Of a stretch of DNA of 57,832 bases, positions 25,680-34,736 are shown in pieces. The DNA comes from an uncultured Clostridia bacterium (GTDB taxonomy: Bacteria > Bacillota > Clostridia > Lachnospirales > Anaerotignaceae). The notes under the pieces were generated by a model that made no database searches, was not told the DNA's origin, and saw nothing but the letters and a program-made list of their open reading frames with translations. Position numbers and translations under genes: made by a program. The number at the start of each line of letters is the position of its first letter. Within the stretch, counting starts at the first letter, position 1. The stretch spans positions 1 through 57,832 of the forward strand of contig CAJUKL010000010.1 in assembly GCA_910587195.1 (NCBI GenBank), given 5' to 3'.

Positions 25680-26594
25680 GTGGATTTTTTTGAAGAACAT
25701 AAAAAACAAATTATGTTAGCCATTACTGCTATACTACTTGTTGTAATTCTTATCACCTATGGAAAAAAGAAAAATGCTACCATTATAGAAAGTGCGCTTG
25801 GCTTTGTTCTGACGCCGGTGCAGGAATTAACAACAGACATTGGCAACTGGGTTGGCAGTAAAATCGATTGGATTCGTGACAAAGATAACTTAGCAACAGA
25901 AAATGAACAACTAAAAGAACAAATTGCATTATTAGAAACAGAAAACAAACGTTTAAGAAGATATGGTATAGAAAATCAAAGACTATCAGAGTTATTGAAA
26001 ATTTCTCAAAAATATGCCAATTATCATACCGTTGGTACAAAAATTATTGCCAAAGACCCTGGAAATTGGTATGATATTTTTTTAATTGATAAAGGCAAAC
26101 AAGACCATTTAGAGGCAAACATGGTTTTAACTGCTTCCAATGGTTTGGTGGGAAAAATTATAGAAACAGGGGAAACTTATTCCAAGGCGCAATCCATACT
26201 AGACAGCAGAAGCTCTGTTCCTGCCATGAGTCTGCGAACAGAAGATTTAGGTGTTGTAAAAGGAGAATACTCTCTTATGAATCATGGTCTTTGTCGCATG
26301 GAATATATTGATTCTGAAGCAGAAATTATAGAAGGAGATGAAATTGTTACTTCTAATTTAAGTGATGTATATCCGTCGGGTATTACCATTGGCAGAGTAA
26401 AAGAAATTAAAACAGAAGCAAATGGTTTAACAAAATATGCTATTATTGAGCCTTATGTTGATTTTAAACACCTTGATACGCTTTTAGTTATTGGGGATAT
26501 ACCAGAAGTAGAAACACCAGTAGAAACGCCAGCAGAACCACAAACAGAAACCACAACAGAGCCACAAACAGGAACACCGGAGGTGGAACAATGA
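25680..26594 (+). CDS. mreC: Rod-shape-determining protein MreC
   Basis: 304 residues: one N-terminal membrane helix, a coiled coil (about 60-105, with heptads in NLATENEQLKEQIALLETENKRLRR) and the beta-rich periplasmic-type domain (GTKIIAKDPGNWYDIFLIDKG ... VKEIKTEANGLTKYAIIEPYVDF). The C-terminal 28 residues are a Glu/Pro/Thr tail. MreC links MreB filaments to PBP2. The start is GTG with GGGGAG 8 nt upstream. It overlaps mreD by four bases. Confidence 0.95.
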   Translation: MDFFEEHKKQIMLAITAILLVVILITYGKKKNATIIESALGFVLTPVQELTTDIGNWVGSKIDWIRDKDNLATENEQLKEQIALLETENKRLRRYGIENQRLSELLKISQKYANYHTVGTKIIAKDPGNWYDIFLIDKGKQDHLEANMVLTASNGLVGKIIETGETYSKAQSILDSRSSVPAMSLRTEDLGVVKGEYSLMNHGLCRMEYIDSEAEIIEGDEIVTSNLSDVYPSGITIGRVKEIKTEANGLTKYAIIEPYVDFKHLDTLLVIGDIPEVETPVETPAEPQTETTTEPQTGTPEVEQ

Positions 26595-27103
26595 GAATTT
26601 TCATCACTGCTATCTTTATTGTTCTCAACTTTTTAATGCAGTCTACTATATTGCATTATATTGAAATACGTGGTGTTATTCCCAATACTACCATTATCCT
26701 TATTGTTTCTTATGCTCTTTTAAGGGGAAGTACAGAGGGCGCTATTGTGGGATTTTTTTCAGGGCTATTGCAAGATATTTTTTTCGGCACCTCCCTTGGT
26801 TATTTTACTTTGTTTAACACTATAACGGGTTATTTATTTGGTAGAGGCAACCATAACTTTTACCGAGAAAATTATCTTTTGCCTATGATGTTATGTACGA
26901 TTGCGGTGTTTCTCTATGAAACAATGATATACCTTACTAGCTTTTTGTTTCGAGGGCAATTAAACTTTCTTTATATTTTAAGCCATACCCTGTTACCAGA
27001 AGCAGTATATTCCTGCATTTTTACCATTCCTTTATATCGTGTTTTATTTGGCACCAATGAATGGTTAGAGTTAAAAGAAAAATACAAGCATAGATTATTT
27101 TAA
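26591..27103 (+). CDS. mreD: Rod-shape-determining protein MreD
   Basis: 170 residues with about five membrane helices and the family phrase LLRGSTEGAIVGFFSGLLQDIFFGTSLGYFTLFNTITGYLFG. It is a small integral partner of MreC and PBP2. Its ATG overlaps the mreC stop (ATGA), so the two are translationally coupled. A hairpin-bearing 114-bp gap separates it from pbp2. Confidence 0.95.
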   Translation: MRIFITAIFIVLNFLMQSTILHYIEIRGVIPNTTIILIVSYALLRGSTEGAIVGFFSGLLQDIFFGTSLGYFTLFNTITGYLFGRGNHNFYRENYLLPMMLCTIAVFLYETMIYLTSFLFRGQLNFLYILSHTLLPEAVYSCIFTIPLYRVLFGTNEWLELKEKYKHRLF

Positions 27104-27217
27104 ATCTTGCGCTTTACGCAAATCCACTTGCTTTTTTGAAAAAAGTCAATCAAAAAACCTTATAAATATGGTAATGTTTTTTGACTTTCTTTCAAAAAAA
27201 ACTTATGGAGGATATTT
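27104..27217 (+). other. mreD-pbp2 gap with hairpins, degenerate repeat copy
   Basis: CACTTGCTTTTTTGAAAAAAG resembles the arms of the dispersed hairpin repeat, with a bulge. A second stem pairs AGTCAATCAAAAAAC with GTTTTTTGACT and is followed by TTTCTTTC, so it could attenuate transcription before pbp2. Confidence 0.4.
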
Positions 27218-30067
27218 ATGAATCGATTTCAAGAACGAATACAAGAATTTTCAAAAAATAGAATTTTTATTTTACTGTGTAGTATTTTTATTCTTTTTAT
27301 GGTACTTATTTTGCGTTTATTTTCTCTGCAAATTATACATGGAGAAGAATATGACCAAAAACTAACAACAAGCATTTTAAGAAAGGTAAATTTACCTGCT
27401 TCTCGTGGTGCAATTTATGACCGTTATGGTCGTCCTTTAGCGGTCAATCATGTTGCCTATTCTATCCAAATTGACGATAGTGCTATATTGGATTTATCCA
27501 GTCACAAGTCAAAATTAGTTTTGGACTTTGCAGAATATATGAAGCAAAAAAACACACCACTTACAGACAATTTACCAATTTCAAAAACCAAACCTGCTTC
27601 TTTTCAATTTGAAACAGTAAAAGAAGAACAAGATTGGAAAAAGGGGTTAGATATTCCCAAAAATATGTTGGAGGCTTCTGCAGATGAAATACTAGCTTAC
27701 TATGAAAAGGAATTAAATTTATCTGCTTCCCTTTCTGAAGAAGAAAAAAGAAGTATTATTTCTTTTTATATTTCTGTAAATGATAGAAACCTTATGGTAT
27801 TATCTTTATTAAAAATATTAGAGGAAAACAACGAAACTTTAGTGGATGATTTACCAATTACACAGCAGCAGCCTTATAGCTTTTTATTTGATGACAACAA
27901 AGGAAAAGAACTTTCCTGGAAAAACACAGTAAATATGACAAAAGAAGATTTACAAGCTTATGATGCAACACAAACTATTTATTATTTACAAGATTATTTT
28001 GATATTCCTAAAGAGTTACCTATTGATATGGTAAGAAAATCAATTGGTATCCGTTATGCAATGTATTTGCAGCGCTATTATCGTTATCAACCTGTTACTA
28101 TTTCCTTAGATGTCTCCACTAAAACATTAGCAAATGTAGAAGAAGTCAATGACATTTTTCCTTGTATTATTGTTGGTACAAATTCTTTAAGAGATTATCC
28201 ACTGGGAAAATATTTTGCACATATTGTAGGCTATACCAGAAAAATGACTGATAAAAACTATGAAATGTACAAAGATGATGTGGACGAAGAAGGTAATAAA
28301 ATTTATACTATGAATGATGTTGTAGGGCAATCAGGAATTGAATCTCTTTATGAAAGAGAACTGAATGGAAAAGACGGTGAAATGATAGTAGAAGTTGACA
28401 GCATCGGTCGTCGTATGAATACAATCGAGTCTAAAAATCCTGTTTCTGGGCAAGATGTATTTTTAACATTGGATGCACGACTTCAAAAATCTGCTTATGA
28501 TATATTAGAAAACACATTAAAAGATGTCATTAAGAGAAAACTAAACGGCGGTGAAACAAGACTTCAGGAATTATTTAGCCGCATGCTTGCAGACAACAGT
28601 ATTTCTATTGATAAAATTTGTAATTCTGTAGAAGGGGAACAATTTATTTTATATCAAAAAATCGTAGAACAAGACCCTTCTTTTGAATTAAAAGAATTGA
28701 CAGAAGAAGAAAGAAAACAAGGCAAAGCAAATCCAAGAGATTTTGCTTTGCAGGTATTGACTTCCGCTATTGATAAGGGAGAAATTTCACCAAGACAGTT
28801 AATTTTAGTATTGATTGAGCAGGGAAAAATTACAGCAGACGAGCAATATTTGGCAAACATTCAAAATGGAGTGATTTCTCCTTTGCAAGTTATTAATGAC
28901 AAATTAGATTCTGGAGAGTTGACACCTGGTGATACCAATTTAGACCCTTGTACTGGTTCTGTTGTAATTTCCCGTGTAGATTCTGGAGAATTATTAGCAA
29001 GTGTTACGTATCCCTCTTATGATACAAATGAGTTTTCTAACAATTTTAACAATAGTTATTATATTGATTTACTGCATAGAGCAAGCACAACACCACTTGT
29101 CAATCGCCCTATGTCAGAAAGAAAAGCACCTGGTTCTACTTTTAAAATGATTCCAGCTTTAGCAGCATTGGAATTAGGACTTATTACACCAAGTAGCACC
29201 ATAATGGACTTGGGATATTTTACAAAGGCTGGAAAGCCCTATCCCAAATGTTGGATTTATGGCAGCAGTGGTGCAACACATCGTGCTGTTAATGTAGCAC
29301 ACGCTTTGGAAGTATCTTGTAACTATTTCTTTTATGAATTAGCCTACCGTTTAGGAAATAGTGCAAATGGCACTACAGAACAAGGTATTTCTACACTAAA
29401 TGAATATATGGCAGCATTTGGTTTAAATGATAAGACAGGTATAGAAATTGGAGAAAGTGCTCCTATGATGGCAACACCTACTACCAAAGAGCGTTCTATT
29501 CGTGCCATCAATCCAAATGCAACAGATTCTCAAGTACAATGGACAGATGCCGATTCTATTCGTACTTATATAGGACAATCTGTCAATAACTATGCGCCAA
29601 TTCATATGACAAAATATATTGCAACTTTAGCAAATGGCGGCACAAGATATAAAATGCATCTGGTATCAAAACTAGTTAATCCAGATGGTACAACTGCACA
29701 AAAAGTGGAAGAAACAGTAGAAAATATATTAGAACTACAGCCACAAAACTTAGACATTGTTTATCAAGGAATGCTTCTTGTTACCTCAGGACAAAAAGGA
29801 ACCTTGCGCACTATCTTCCGTGATTTTCCCATTCAAGTGGCAGCAAAATCTGGAACAGCAGAAGAAGATAAATCAAGAAGTTCTCATAGTTGGTTTGTTT
29901 GTTTTGCACCTTATGATGACCCACAAATTGCCATTACAGTATTATTACCTTATGGTGAAATTACAGGCTCACCTGCAGCAGTCATTGCCAGAGAAATCAT
30001 CAGAGATTATATGGGGTTAAATTATGAACCAGAAAACCATTATATGGAAAATATATTAGCAGAATAA
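27218..30067 (+). CDS. Penicillin-binding protein 2 (elongasome transpeptidase)
   Basis: 949 residues, far longer than the 600-700 usual for PBP2. It has one N-terminal membrane helix, then the dimerisation/pedestal region, then the transpeptidase with catalytic S640-T-F-K643, S700-C-N702 and K877-S-G-T880. The extra length comes from two places: an internal repeat in the pedestal (residues about 114-190 and 208-283, both opening with a D-LPI-x(5)-P-SF pattern) and an insertion of about 140 residues (about 435-575), rich in charged residues, just before the transpeptidase fold. It is the partner of RodA. A GGAGG RBS lies 8 nt before the ATG. Confidence 0.93.
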   Translation: MNRFQERIQEFSKNRIFILLCSIFILFMVLILRLFSLQIIHGEEYDQKLTTSILRKVNLPASRGAIYDRYGRPLAVNHVAYSIQIDDSAILDLSSHKSKLVLDFAEYMKQKNTPLTDNLPISKTKPASFQFETVKEEQDWKKGLDIPKNMLEASADEILAYYEKELNLSASLSEEEKRSIISFYISVNDRNLMVLSLLKILEENNETLVDDLPITQQQPYSFLFDDNKGKELSWKNTVNMTKEDLQAYDATQTIYYLQDYFDIPKELPIDMVRKSIGIRYAMYLQRYYRYQPVTISLDVSTKTLANVEEVNDIFPCIIVGTNSLRDYPLGKYFAHIVGYTRKMTDKNYEMYKDDVDEEGNKIYTMNDVVGQSGIESLYERELNGKDGEMIVEVDSIGRRMNTIESKNPVSGQDVFLTLDARLQKSAYDILENTLKDVIKRKLNGGETRLQELFSRMLADNSISIDKICNSVEGEQFILYQKIVEQDPSFELKELTEEERKQGKANPRDFALQVLTSAIDKGEISPRQLILVLIEQGKITADEQYLANIQNGVISPLQVINDKLDSGELTPGDTNLDPCTGSVVISRVDSGELLASVTYPSYDTNEFSNNFNNSYYIDLLHRASTTPLVNRPMSERKAPGSTFKMIPALAALELGLITPSSTIMDLGYFTKAGKPYPKCWIYGSSGATHRAVNVAHALEVSCNYFFYELAYRLGNSANGTTEQGISTLNEYMAAFGLNDKTGIEIGESAPMMATPTTKERSIRAINPNATDSQVQWTDADSIRTYIGQSVNNYAPIHMTKYIATLANGGTRYKMHLVSKLVNPDGTTAQKVEETVENILELQPQNLDIVYQGMLLVTSGQKGTLRTIFRDFPIQVAAKSGTAEEDKSRSSHSWFVCFAPYDDPQIAITVLLPYGEITGSPAAVIAREIIRDYMGLNYEPENHYMENILAE

Positions 30068-30082
30068 ATTGGGGGGAAAAGA

Positions 30083-30730
30083 ATGATGAATCAAGAAAAT
30101 TTTGTCATGTTTAAAGGCACAAAAGATGGCATCAATATTTTATTACAAGAAGATATTTCTTTTACAGAATTAAAAACACTTTTTGAAAAAAAAGTAATAG
30201 AATCTGCTAAATTTTTTGAAGGGGTGAAAACTTCCATTTCGTTTCAAGGCAGAACACTTTCCCAAGAAGAAGAAGCTGCTTTTTTAGATATTCTTTCAGA
30301 ACACACAACAATGGCCATCACTTTTATCAGAGATGGAAAAAAAGATGACCCGAAACAAACCGTTCCAGAAGGGGTTACATTGCCAGAAGGCATGGAACAA
30401 TATTATATTACAAAATATCATAGAGGTTCCATTCGTTCGGGACAATGTTTAACCTTTGATGGTAGCATCGTCATTATAGGAGATGTTAACCCAGGTGGAG
30501 AAGTAAAAGCCTCTGGAAATATTATTATATTGGGGCAGTTAAAAGGAATTGCACACGCTGGTTGTAATGGTATGACAGATAGTTTTATCTCTGCATTATA
30601 TATGATACCTGTACAATTACGAATTGCAGATATTATTACACGATTTCCAGAAGAAAACAAAAAAGGGCCAAAGCCTCCAGAATTTGCCTATGTGGAGGAG
30701 GGGCAAATTTATGTTATGCCTCTTGCTTGA
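30083..30730 (+). CDS. minC: Septum site-determining protein MinC
   Basis: 215 residues. The N-terminal FtsZ-interacting domain (about 1-105) is joined by a Pro/Glu linker to the right-handed beta-helix domain (about 115-205), which has the family landmarks YHRGSIRSGQ, GDVNPGGEV and GNIIILGQLKGIAHAGCNG. MinC with MinD blocks FtsZ rings away from mid-cell. Two ATG codons in a row compete for the start; GGGGGGAAAAGA precedes them. minD follows only after a 630-bp repeat-filled gap, so minC may be transcribed with pbp2 and minD separately. Confidence 0.93.
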   Translation: MMNQENFVMFKGTKDGINILLQEDISFTELKTLFEKKVIESAKFFEGVKTSISFQGRTLSQEEEAAFLDILSEHTTMAITFIRDGKKDDPKQTVPEGVTLPEGMEQYYITKYHRGSIRSGQCLTFDGSIVIIGDVNPGGEVKASGNIIILGQLKGIAHAGCNGMTDSFISALYMIPVQLRIADIITRFPEENKKGPKPPEFAYVEEGQIYVMPLA

Positions 30731-31363
30731 AGAGCACAATCTCACAAACAAAGTCAAAAACGCCGTCACATATTATTACAAAAGGCGTTATCCTTTTCTT
30801 ATTTTTCTGGTTTCCAACACATTCGAAATACCTGGAAAAAAAATGACTAACTGTGAGATTTGGGGCCCTCTCCATAGCTTCTTCCTTTCTTGAAAGAAAG
30901 GAAGCGAAAGAACTTTAACTTTGTTTCACATAGTTAGAACAAAAATTTTTATTGTTCTGTCTGTAGTAGGAAAAACAAAATTTTTCCATAAAGTTTTTTG
31001 TCAAACTTTTATTCAAAAAAGTTTGGAAAGGAAACGAAAGAACTTTAACTTTGTTTCATACAGCTAGAACAAAAATTTTTATTGTTCTGTCTGTAATAGG
31101 AAAAACGAAGTTTTTCCATAAAGTTTTTGTCAAACTTTTTTCAAAAAGTTTGCAGGGTTTTAGGGACAGAGTCCCTAAGGTCTTGTCGCTTTTTGCGACA
31201 GTAGAGCATAATTTGCTAAAAAAAAAGAGTGCAAAATGGTAATACTTTTGTTAATATATAAATATACAAATTATTCTATAGAAAAAGAGTTGAAAAAAAA
31301 TTTTAATCTTGTCGAAAAATAAACCGCAACAGCGGAAAAAGTTCAGAACTAGGGGGACTATAC
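30731..31363. repeat. Repeat-filled minC-minD gap with 130-bp tandem duplication
   Basis: No gene is visible. After an imperfect CGCC...GGCG hairpin, a composite repeat begins at about 30886: CCTTTCTTGAAAGAAAGG followed by AAGAACTTTAACTTTG. A unit of about 130 bp (30897-31026) is repeated at once (31027-31152), each copy ending with a CAAACTTTT / AAAAGTTTG hairpin. Then TAGGGAC-AGA-GTCCCTA (31161-31177) and a TTGTCGC / GCGACA-type stem follow. The last 140 bp before minD are plain AT-rich DNA with a small CCGC-AACA-GCGG hairpin (31323-31334). Confidence 0.7.
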
Positions 31364-32161
31364 ATGAGTGAAGTTATCGTTATAACAAGTGGAAAAGGTG
31401 GTGTCGGCAAAACAACCACCAGTGCAAATATTGGTTGTGGTCTTGCACTAGTGGGAAAAAAAGTTGCACTTGTAGATGCAGATATTGGACTTAGAAACTT
31501 AGATGTTGTTATGGGCTTAGAAAATCGCATTGTTTATGATTTGGTAGATGTTGTAGAAGGAAATTGTAGGCTAAAACAAGCCTTAATTAAAGATAAACGA
31601 TACAATGGTTTATTTTTATTGCCTGCTGCACAAACAAGAGATAAAGATGCTGTTTCTCCGGAACAAATGCAAAAACTTTGTGAAAGTTTAAAAGAAGAAG
31701 AATTTGATTATATTATTATAGATTGCCCTGCTGGTATTGAACAAGGCTTTAAAAACGCCATTGCTGGCGCAGACAGAGCAATTGTCATTACAACACCAGA
31801 AGTATCTGCAGTTAGAGATGCAGATAGAATTATCGGTCTTTTGGAAGCAAGCGGCTTAAATGACCCTACTCTTATTTTAAATCGGCTCCGTGTCGACATG
31901 GTAAAACGTGGTGATATGATGAGTATTGATGATGTTACTGAAATACTTGCCATTGAAATATTAGGTGTGGTGCCAGATGATGAAAGTATTGTTGTTGCAA
32001 CAAACAAAGGAGAACCCGCTGTAACAGATGAAGAATCTTTTGCAGGACAAGCTTACCGTAATATTGTGAAAAGGATTCAAGGGGAAGATGTTCCCATTAT
32101 GCGTTTTGAAAGAGATGCAGGTCTTTTCAATAAAATTTTTAAAAAATTTCGTCGCAGTTAG
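31364..32161 (+). CDS. minD: Septum site-determining ATPase MinD
   Basis: 265 residues. The deviant Walker A motif is GKGGVGKTT (residues 10-18), with the switch VDADIGLRNLD and YIIIDCPAGIEQGF. The C-terminus is the amphipathic membrane-targeting helix (GLFNKIFKKFRRS). MinD recruits MinC to the membrane and is released by MinE. Having both MinD and MinE, rather than DivIVA/MinJ alone, suggests an oscillating system as in several Clostridia. GGGGGA lies 8 nt before the ATG; minE follows after 19 bp. Confidence 0.97.
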   Translation: MSEVIVITSGKGGVGKTTTSANIGCGLALVGKKVALVDADIGLRNLDVVMGLENRIVYDLVDVVEGNCRLKQALIKDKRYNGLFLLPAAQTRDKDAVSPEQMQKLCESLKEEEFDYIIIDCPAGIEQGFKNAIAGADRAIVITTPEVSAVRDADRIIGLLEASGLNDPTLILNRLRVDMVKRGDMMSIDDVTEILAIEILGVVPDDESIVVATNKGEPAVTDEESFAGQAYRNIVKRIQGEDVPIMRFERDAGLFNKIFKKFRRS

Positions 32162-32180
32162 ATAAAAGGATGTGTTTTGA

Positions 32181-32468
32181 ATGGATTTTCTTAATTTTTT
32201 TAAAAAGAAAGATGGTACTGCATCAAAAAATGTAGCAAAGGATAGATTAAAATTGGTATTAGTTCATGACCGTGTGAATTGTTCTTCTCAAGTACTGGAA
32301 ATGCTAAAAACAGATATTATCAAAGTAATATCAAACTATATGGAAATTGATGAAGAAGAATTAGATATTCAAATCACGCAAGCACAATCAGATGATAATA
32401 CAGGCACTGTTCCTGTGCTTTATGCAAATATTCCCATTAAAAGTATGCGGAAGGTAAATCAAGATTAA
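32181..32468 (+). CDS. minE: Cell division topological specificity factor MinE
   Basis: 95 residues. The N-terminal membrane-targeting and anti-MinCD part (MDFLNFFKKK...AKDRLKLVLVHDRVNCS) precedes the dimerisation domain (MLKTDIIKVISNYMEIDEEELDIQI). It is about the usual length. GGATG lies before the start, which is 19 bp after minD. A stem-loop CAGACCGAA / TTCGGTCTG (32483-32507) follows the gene and may end or weaken transcription before rodA. Confidence 0.95.
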   Translation: MDFLNFFKKKDGTASKNVAKDRLKLVLVHDRVNCSSQVLEMLKTDIIKVISNYMEIDEEELDIQITQAQSDDNTGTVPVLYANIPIKSMRKVNQD

Positions 32469-32482
32469 GTTACATACTGTTG

Positions 32483-32507
32483 CAGACCGAAGCATTTTTT
32501 CGGTCTG
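32483..32507 (+). terminator. Stem-loop after minE
   Basis: 9-bp stem CAGACCGAA / TTCGGTCTG. The tract after it (TACTTCTTTCT) is only moderately T-rich, so termination may be partial. Confidence 0.55.
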
Positions 32508-32559
32508 TACTTCTTTCTATATCAACAGTTAACCCTTATTTTTATAGGAGGTTTTAAAA

Positions 32560-33705
32560 ATGAATATCAAAAAACAACTTGTCAATTTAGATTATTGGTT
32601 AATTGCTGCCATTTGTATTTTATCTATTTTTGGTATTATTTGTATTGGCAGTGCAACCCATATTAATTTAGGGGCAGACCCAGATAATTTTTATAAACAA
32701 ATGATATGGTTTGCAATCGGTCTTATGCTTATGATGATAGCTGCTTTAGTAGACTATGAATTTTTATCTAGATTTTATGTTCTTTTTTATATTTTAAATA
32801 TTTTATTATTAATTGTGGTGTTATTTTTAGGTAAAAATACAAATGGTGCAACTCGTTGGATTGCGATTGGCCCAGTAAATTTACAGCCTTCTGAATTTGC
32901 AAAACTGATTATGATATTTTTTTTAGCAAAATTTTTAACTAAAAAACAGGAACAAATCAATCAAATTCCTACCCTTATTTTTATTTGCATTACGGTTGCT
33001 ATTCCTGTTGTGCTAATACAAGAACAGCCTTCTCTTTCTGCTAGTCTTGTATTACTTGCTATTTTATGTATTACCTTATTTATTGCAGGTCTTGATTTTA
33101 AAATTATCAAAGTTGTATTATGTATTGTTCTACCTATTATTGCTTTTGTATTTTTTGATGTAAGCCAAGAAAGTCCGTTGCTTATGGACAAAATATTAAA
33201 GCCACACCAATTTACTAGAATCCTGACTTTTGTTGACCCCAGTCGAGATATGGATTCCTATTATCAAACCGAAAAAGCTATTAATGCCATTGGTTCCGGT
33301 CAACTTCATGGAAAAGGACTTTACCAGGGTACCTTAAATCAACTAAGCTATCTTCCAGAGCCACATAATGATTTTATTTTTTCTGTTATCGGGGAAGAAT
33401 TTGGATTTATTGGTTGTGTTATCGTCCTATTGTTATTGCTTTTTATCATATTTCGTTGTATATTAATAGCAGTATCTATTCGTGATTCGTTTAGTCAATT
33501 GATTGTTGCAGGCGTTGCAGGCATGATTGCTTTTCAAACTTTTATTAATGTTGGAGTTGCAACAGGTATTATGCCAAATACAGGTATGTCTTTACCATTT
33601 GTAAGTTATGGGGGCAGTTCTATGTGGACAAACATGACTGCAATTGGTTTAGTTTTAAATATCGGTATGAAACGTTCGAAATCACTTTTTGAGGGACAAA
33701 TATAG
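32560..33705 (+). CDS. rodA: Lipid II glycan polymerase RodA (SEDS family)
   Basis: 381 residues with about ten membrane helices. SEDS landmarks include WIAIGPVNLQPSEFAKL, LPEPHNDFIFSVIGEEFGFIG and the closing TGIMPNTGMSLPFVSYGGSSMWTNM. RodA polymerises glycan strands and works with PBP2. Assignment to RodA rather than FtsW or SpoVE rests on its place in the mre-pbp2-min block and the PEPHNDFIF wording. AGGAGG lies 8 nt before the ATG. Confidence 0.92.
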   Translation: MNIKKQLVNLDYWLIAAICILSIFGIICIGSATHINLGADPDNFYKQMIWFAIGLMLMMIAALVDYEFLSRFYVLFYILNILLLIVVLFLGKNTNGATRWIAIGPVNLQPSEFAKLIMIFFLAKFLTKKQEQINQIPTLIFICITVAIPVVLIQEQPSLSASLVLLAILCITLFIAGLDFKIIKVVLCIVLPIIAFVFFDVSQESPLLMDKILKPHQFTRILTFVDPSRDMDSYYQTEKAINAIGSGQLHGKGLYQGTLNQLSYLPEPHNDFIFSVIGEEFGFIGCVIVLLLLLFIIFRCILIAVSIRDSFSQLIVAGVAGMIAFQTFINVGVATGIMPNTGMSLPFVSYGGSSMWTNMTAIGLVLNIGMKRSKSLFEGQI

Positions 33706-33970
33706 AGAAAACAAGTAACCTCATTTTTGAATAAAATAAAGTTTTTTATAATGACTTCCAAATATTTCTATTGATTGAAACGTGCAAAAGGGTGATAAAT
33801 TGCTTGTCCGTATGATTTTTGGAAAGTATTTACACAAAAGAAAAAATGATAAAACGTAGCTTGCAGCGTTACATATCAAAAGATATGAGAAAAAAAGAAA
33901 GGAGAAATTACTGTAAACTTGCAATGCTATAAAAAAATTTTTTTATAAGTTTCCAGTAAAGTATAAGATT
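33706..33970 (+). other. rodA-mgsA intergenic region
   Basis: 265 AT-rich bases without a recognisable gene. A 19-codon frame starting with TTG near 33798 has AAAGGGTGAT before it but no known relative. Just before mgsA, ACTGTAAACTT pairs with AAGTTTCCAGT around an A/T loop (about 33910-33958), a possible regulatory hairpin. Confidence 0.35.
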
Positions 33971-34366
33971 ATGAATATTGCTTTAATTGCACATGACAAC
34001 AAAAAAAAATTGATGGAAAATCTTTGTATTGCGTACCGTCATATTCTTTGTAAACATGATTTATATGCTACTGGTACAACAGGTCGTCTTGTAGAAGAAA
34101 CAGCAAACCTTGTTGTCCACAAATATTTAGCAGGCCCTTTGGGTGGCGAGCAACAGCTTGGCGCACAAGTTGCCAGCAACGATATTGACATCGTGATTTT
34201 TTTAAGAGATCCTGTAACACAAAAAAACTATGAACCGGATATTAACTCTATATTGCGTCTTTGCGATATGCATAACATTCCTCTTGCCAGCAATTTAGCA
34301 ACCGCAGAAATACTGCTTCTTGCCTTAGATAGAGGAGATTTAGATTGGAGAAACGTGGTGAAATAA
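33971..34366 (+). CDS. mgsA: Methylglyoxal synthase, catalytic Asp replaced by Glu
   Basis: 131 residues. It converts dihydroxyacetone phosphate to methylglyoxal and phosphate. The fold markers are intact: MNIALIAHDNKK, the phosphate loop ATGTTG (33-38), LRDP and EPDINSILRLCDMHNIPLASN, ending with TAEILL. In characterised enzymes the loop reads GPLGGDQQ with Asp as the catalytic base; here it is GPLGGEQQ with E60. The other conserved Asp residues (D80, D90) and H8 remain. The change may reduce or retune activity. The RBS is poor. DUF1294 follows one base later. Confidence 0.9.
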   Translation: MNIALIAHDNKKKLMENLCIAYRHILCKHDLYATGTTGRLVEETANLVVHKYLAGPLGGEQQLGAQVASNDIDIVIFLRDPVTQKNYEPDINSILRLCDMHNIPLASNLATAEILLLALDRGDLDWRNVVK

Positions 34367-34367
34367 T

Positions 34368-34697
34368 ATGTCTTTAACAATAAAAATATTACTTATCTAT
34401 ACTCTCATTATCAATTTAATCTTATTTTTTACAATGGGGTTTGACAAACATTGTGCTACAAAACAAAAATGGCGTGTTCCTGAAGCAACCCTTTTTATCC
34501 TAGCACTTTTGGGTGGCAGTATAGGTGGTTTTATATCTATGAAATTGTTTCATCATAAAACAAAAAAGTGGTATTTTTATGTTATCTTTACATTAGCCTT
34601 GTTTTTTCAAATCCTTTTATGGATATTTGTTCTTTCCCATTCAAAAACATTTTTTCTGCCAGAAATGACTAACAACCATATCATGACATGGATATAA
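34368..34697 (+). CDS. DUF1294 membrane protein
   Basis: 109 residues with three or four hydrophobic segments. The family pattern is clear: GFDKHCATKQKWRVPEATLFILALLGGSIGGFISMKLFHHKTKKWYF. Function is unknown. It starts one base after the mgsA stop, so the two are coupled. A strong terminator follows. Confidence 0.85.
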   Translation: MSLTIKILLIYTLIINLILFFTMGFDKHCATKQKWRVPEATLFILALLGGSIGGFISMKLFHHKTKKWYFYVIFTLALFFQILLWIFVLSHSKTFFLPEMTNNHIMTWI

Positions 34698-34701
34698 CAG
34701 T

Positions 34702-34730
34702 AAAAGCCATTGTAAAAAACAATGGCTTTT
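34702..34730. terminator. Bidirectional terminator, DUF1294 / sleB
   Basis: The stem AAAAGCCATTG / CAATGGCTTTT with an A-rich loop lies between two convergent stop codons. Confidence 0.85.
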
Positions 34731-34736
34731 GCACTT

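Noticed and set aside
30897..31152. Possible CRISPR array in the minC-minD gap
   Set aside because: Only two long units, no short direct repeat with unique spacers and no cas gene; it is a tandem duplication of an intergenic repeat.
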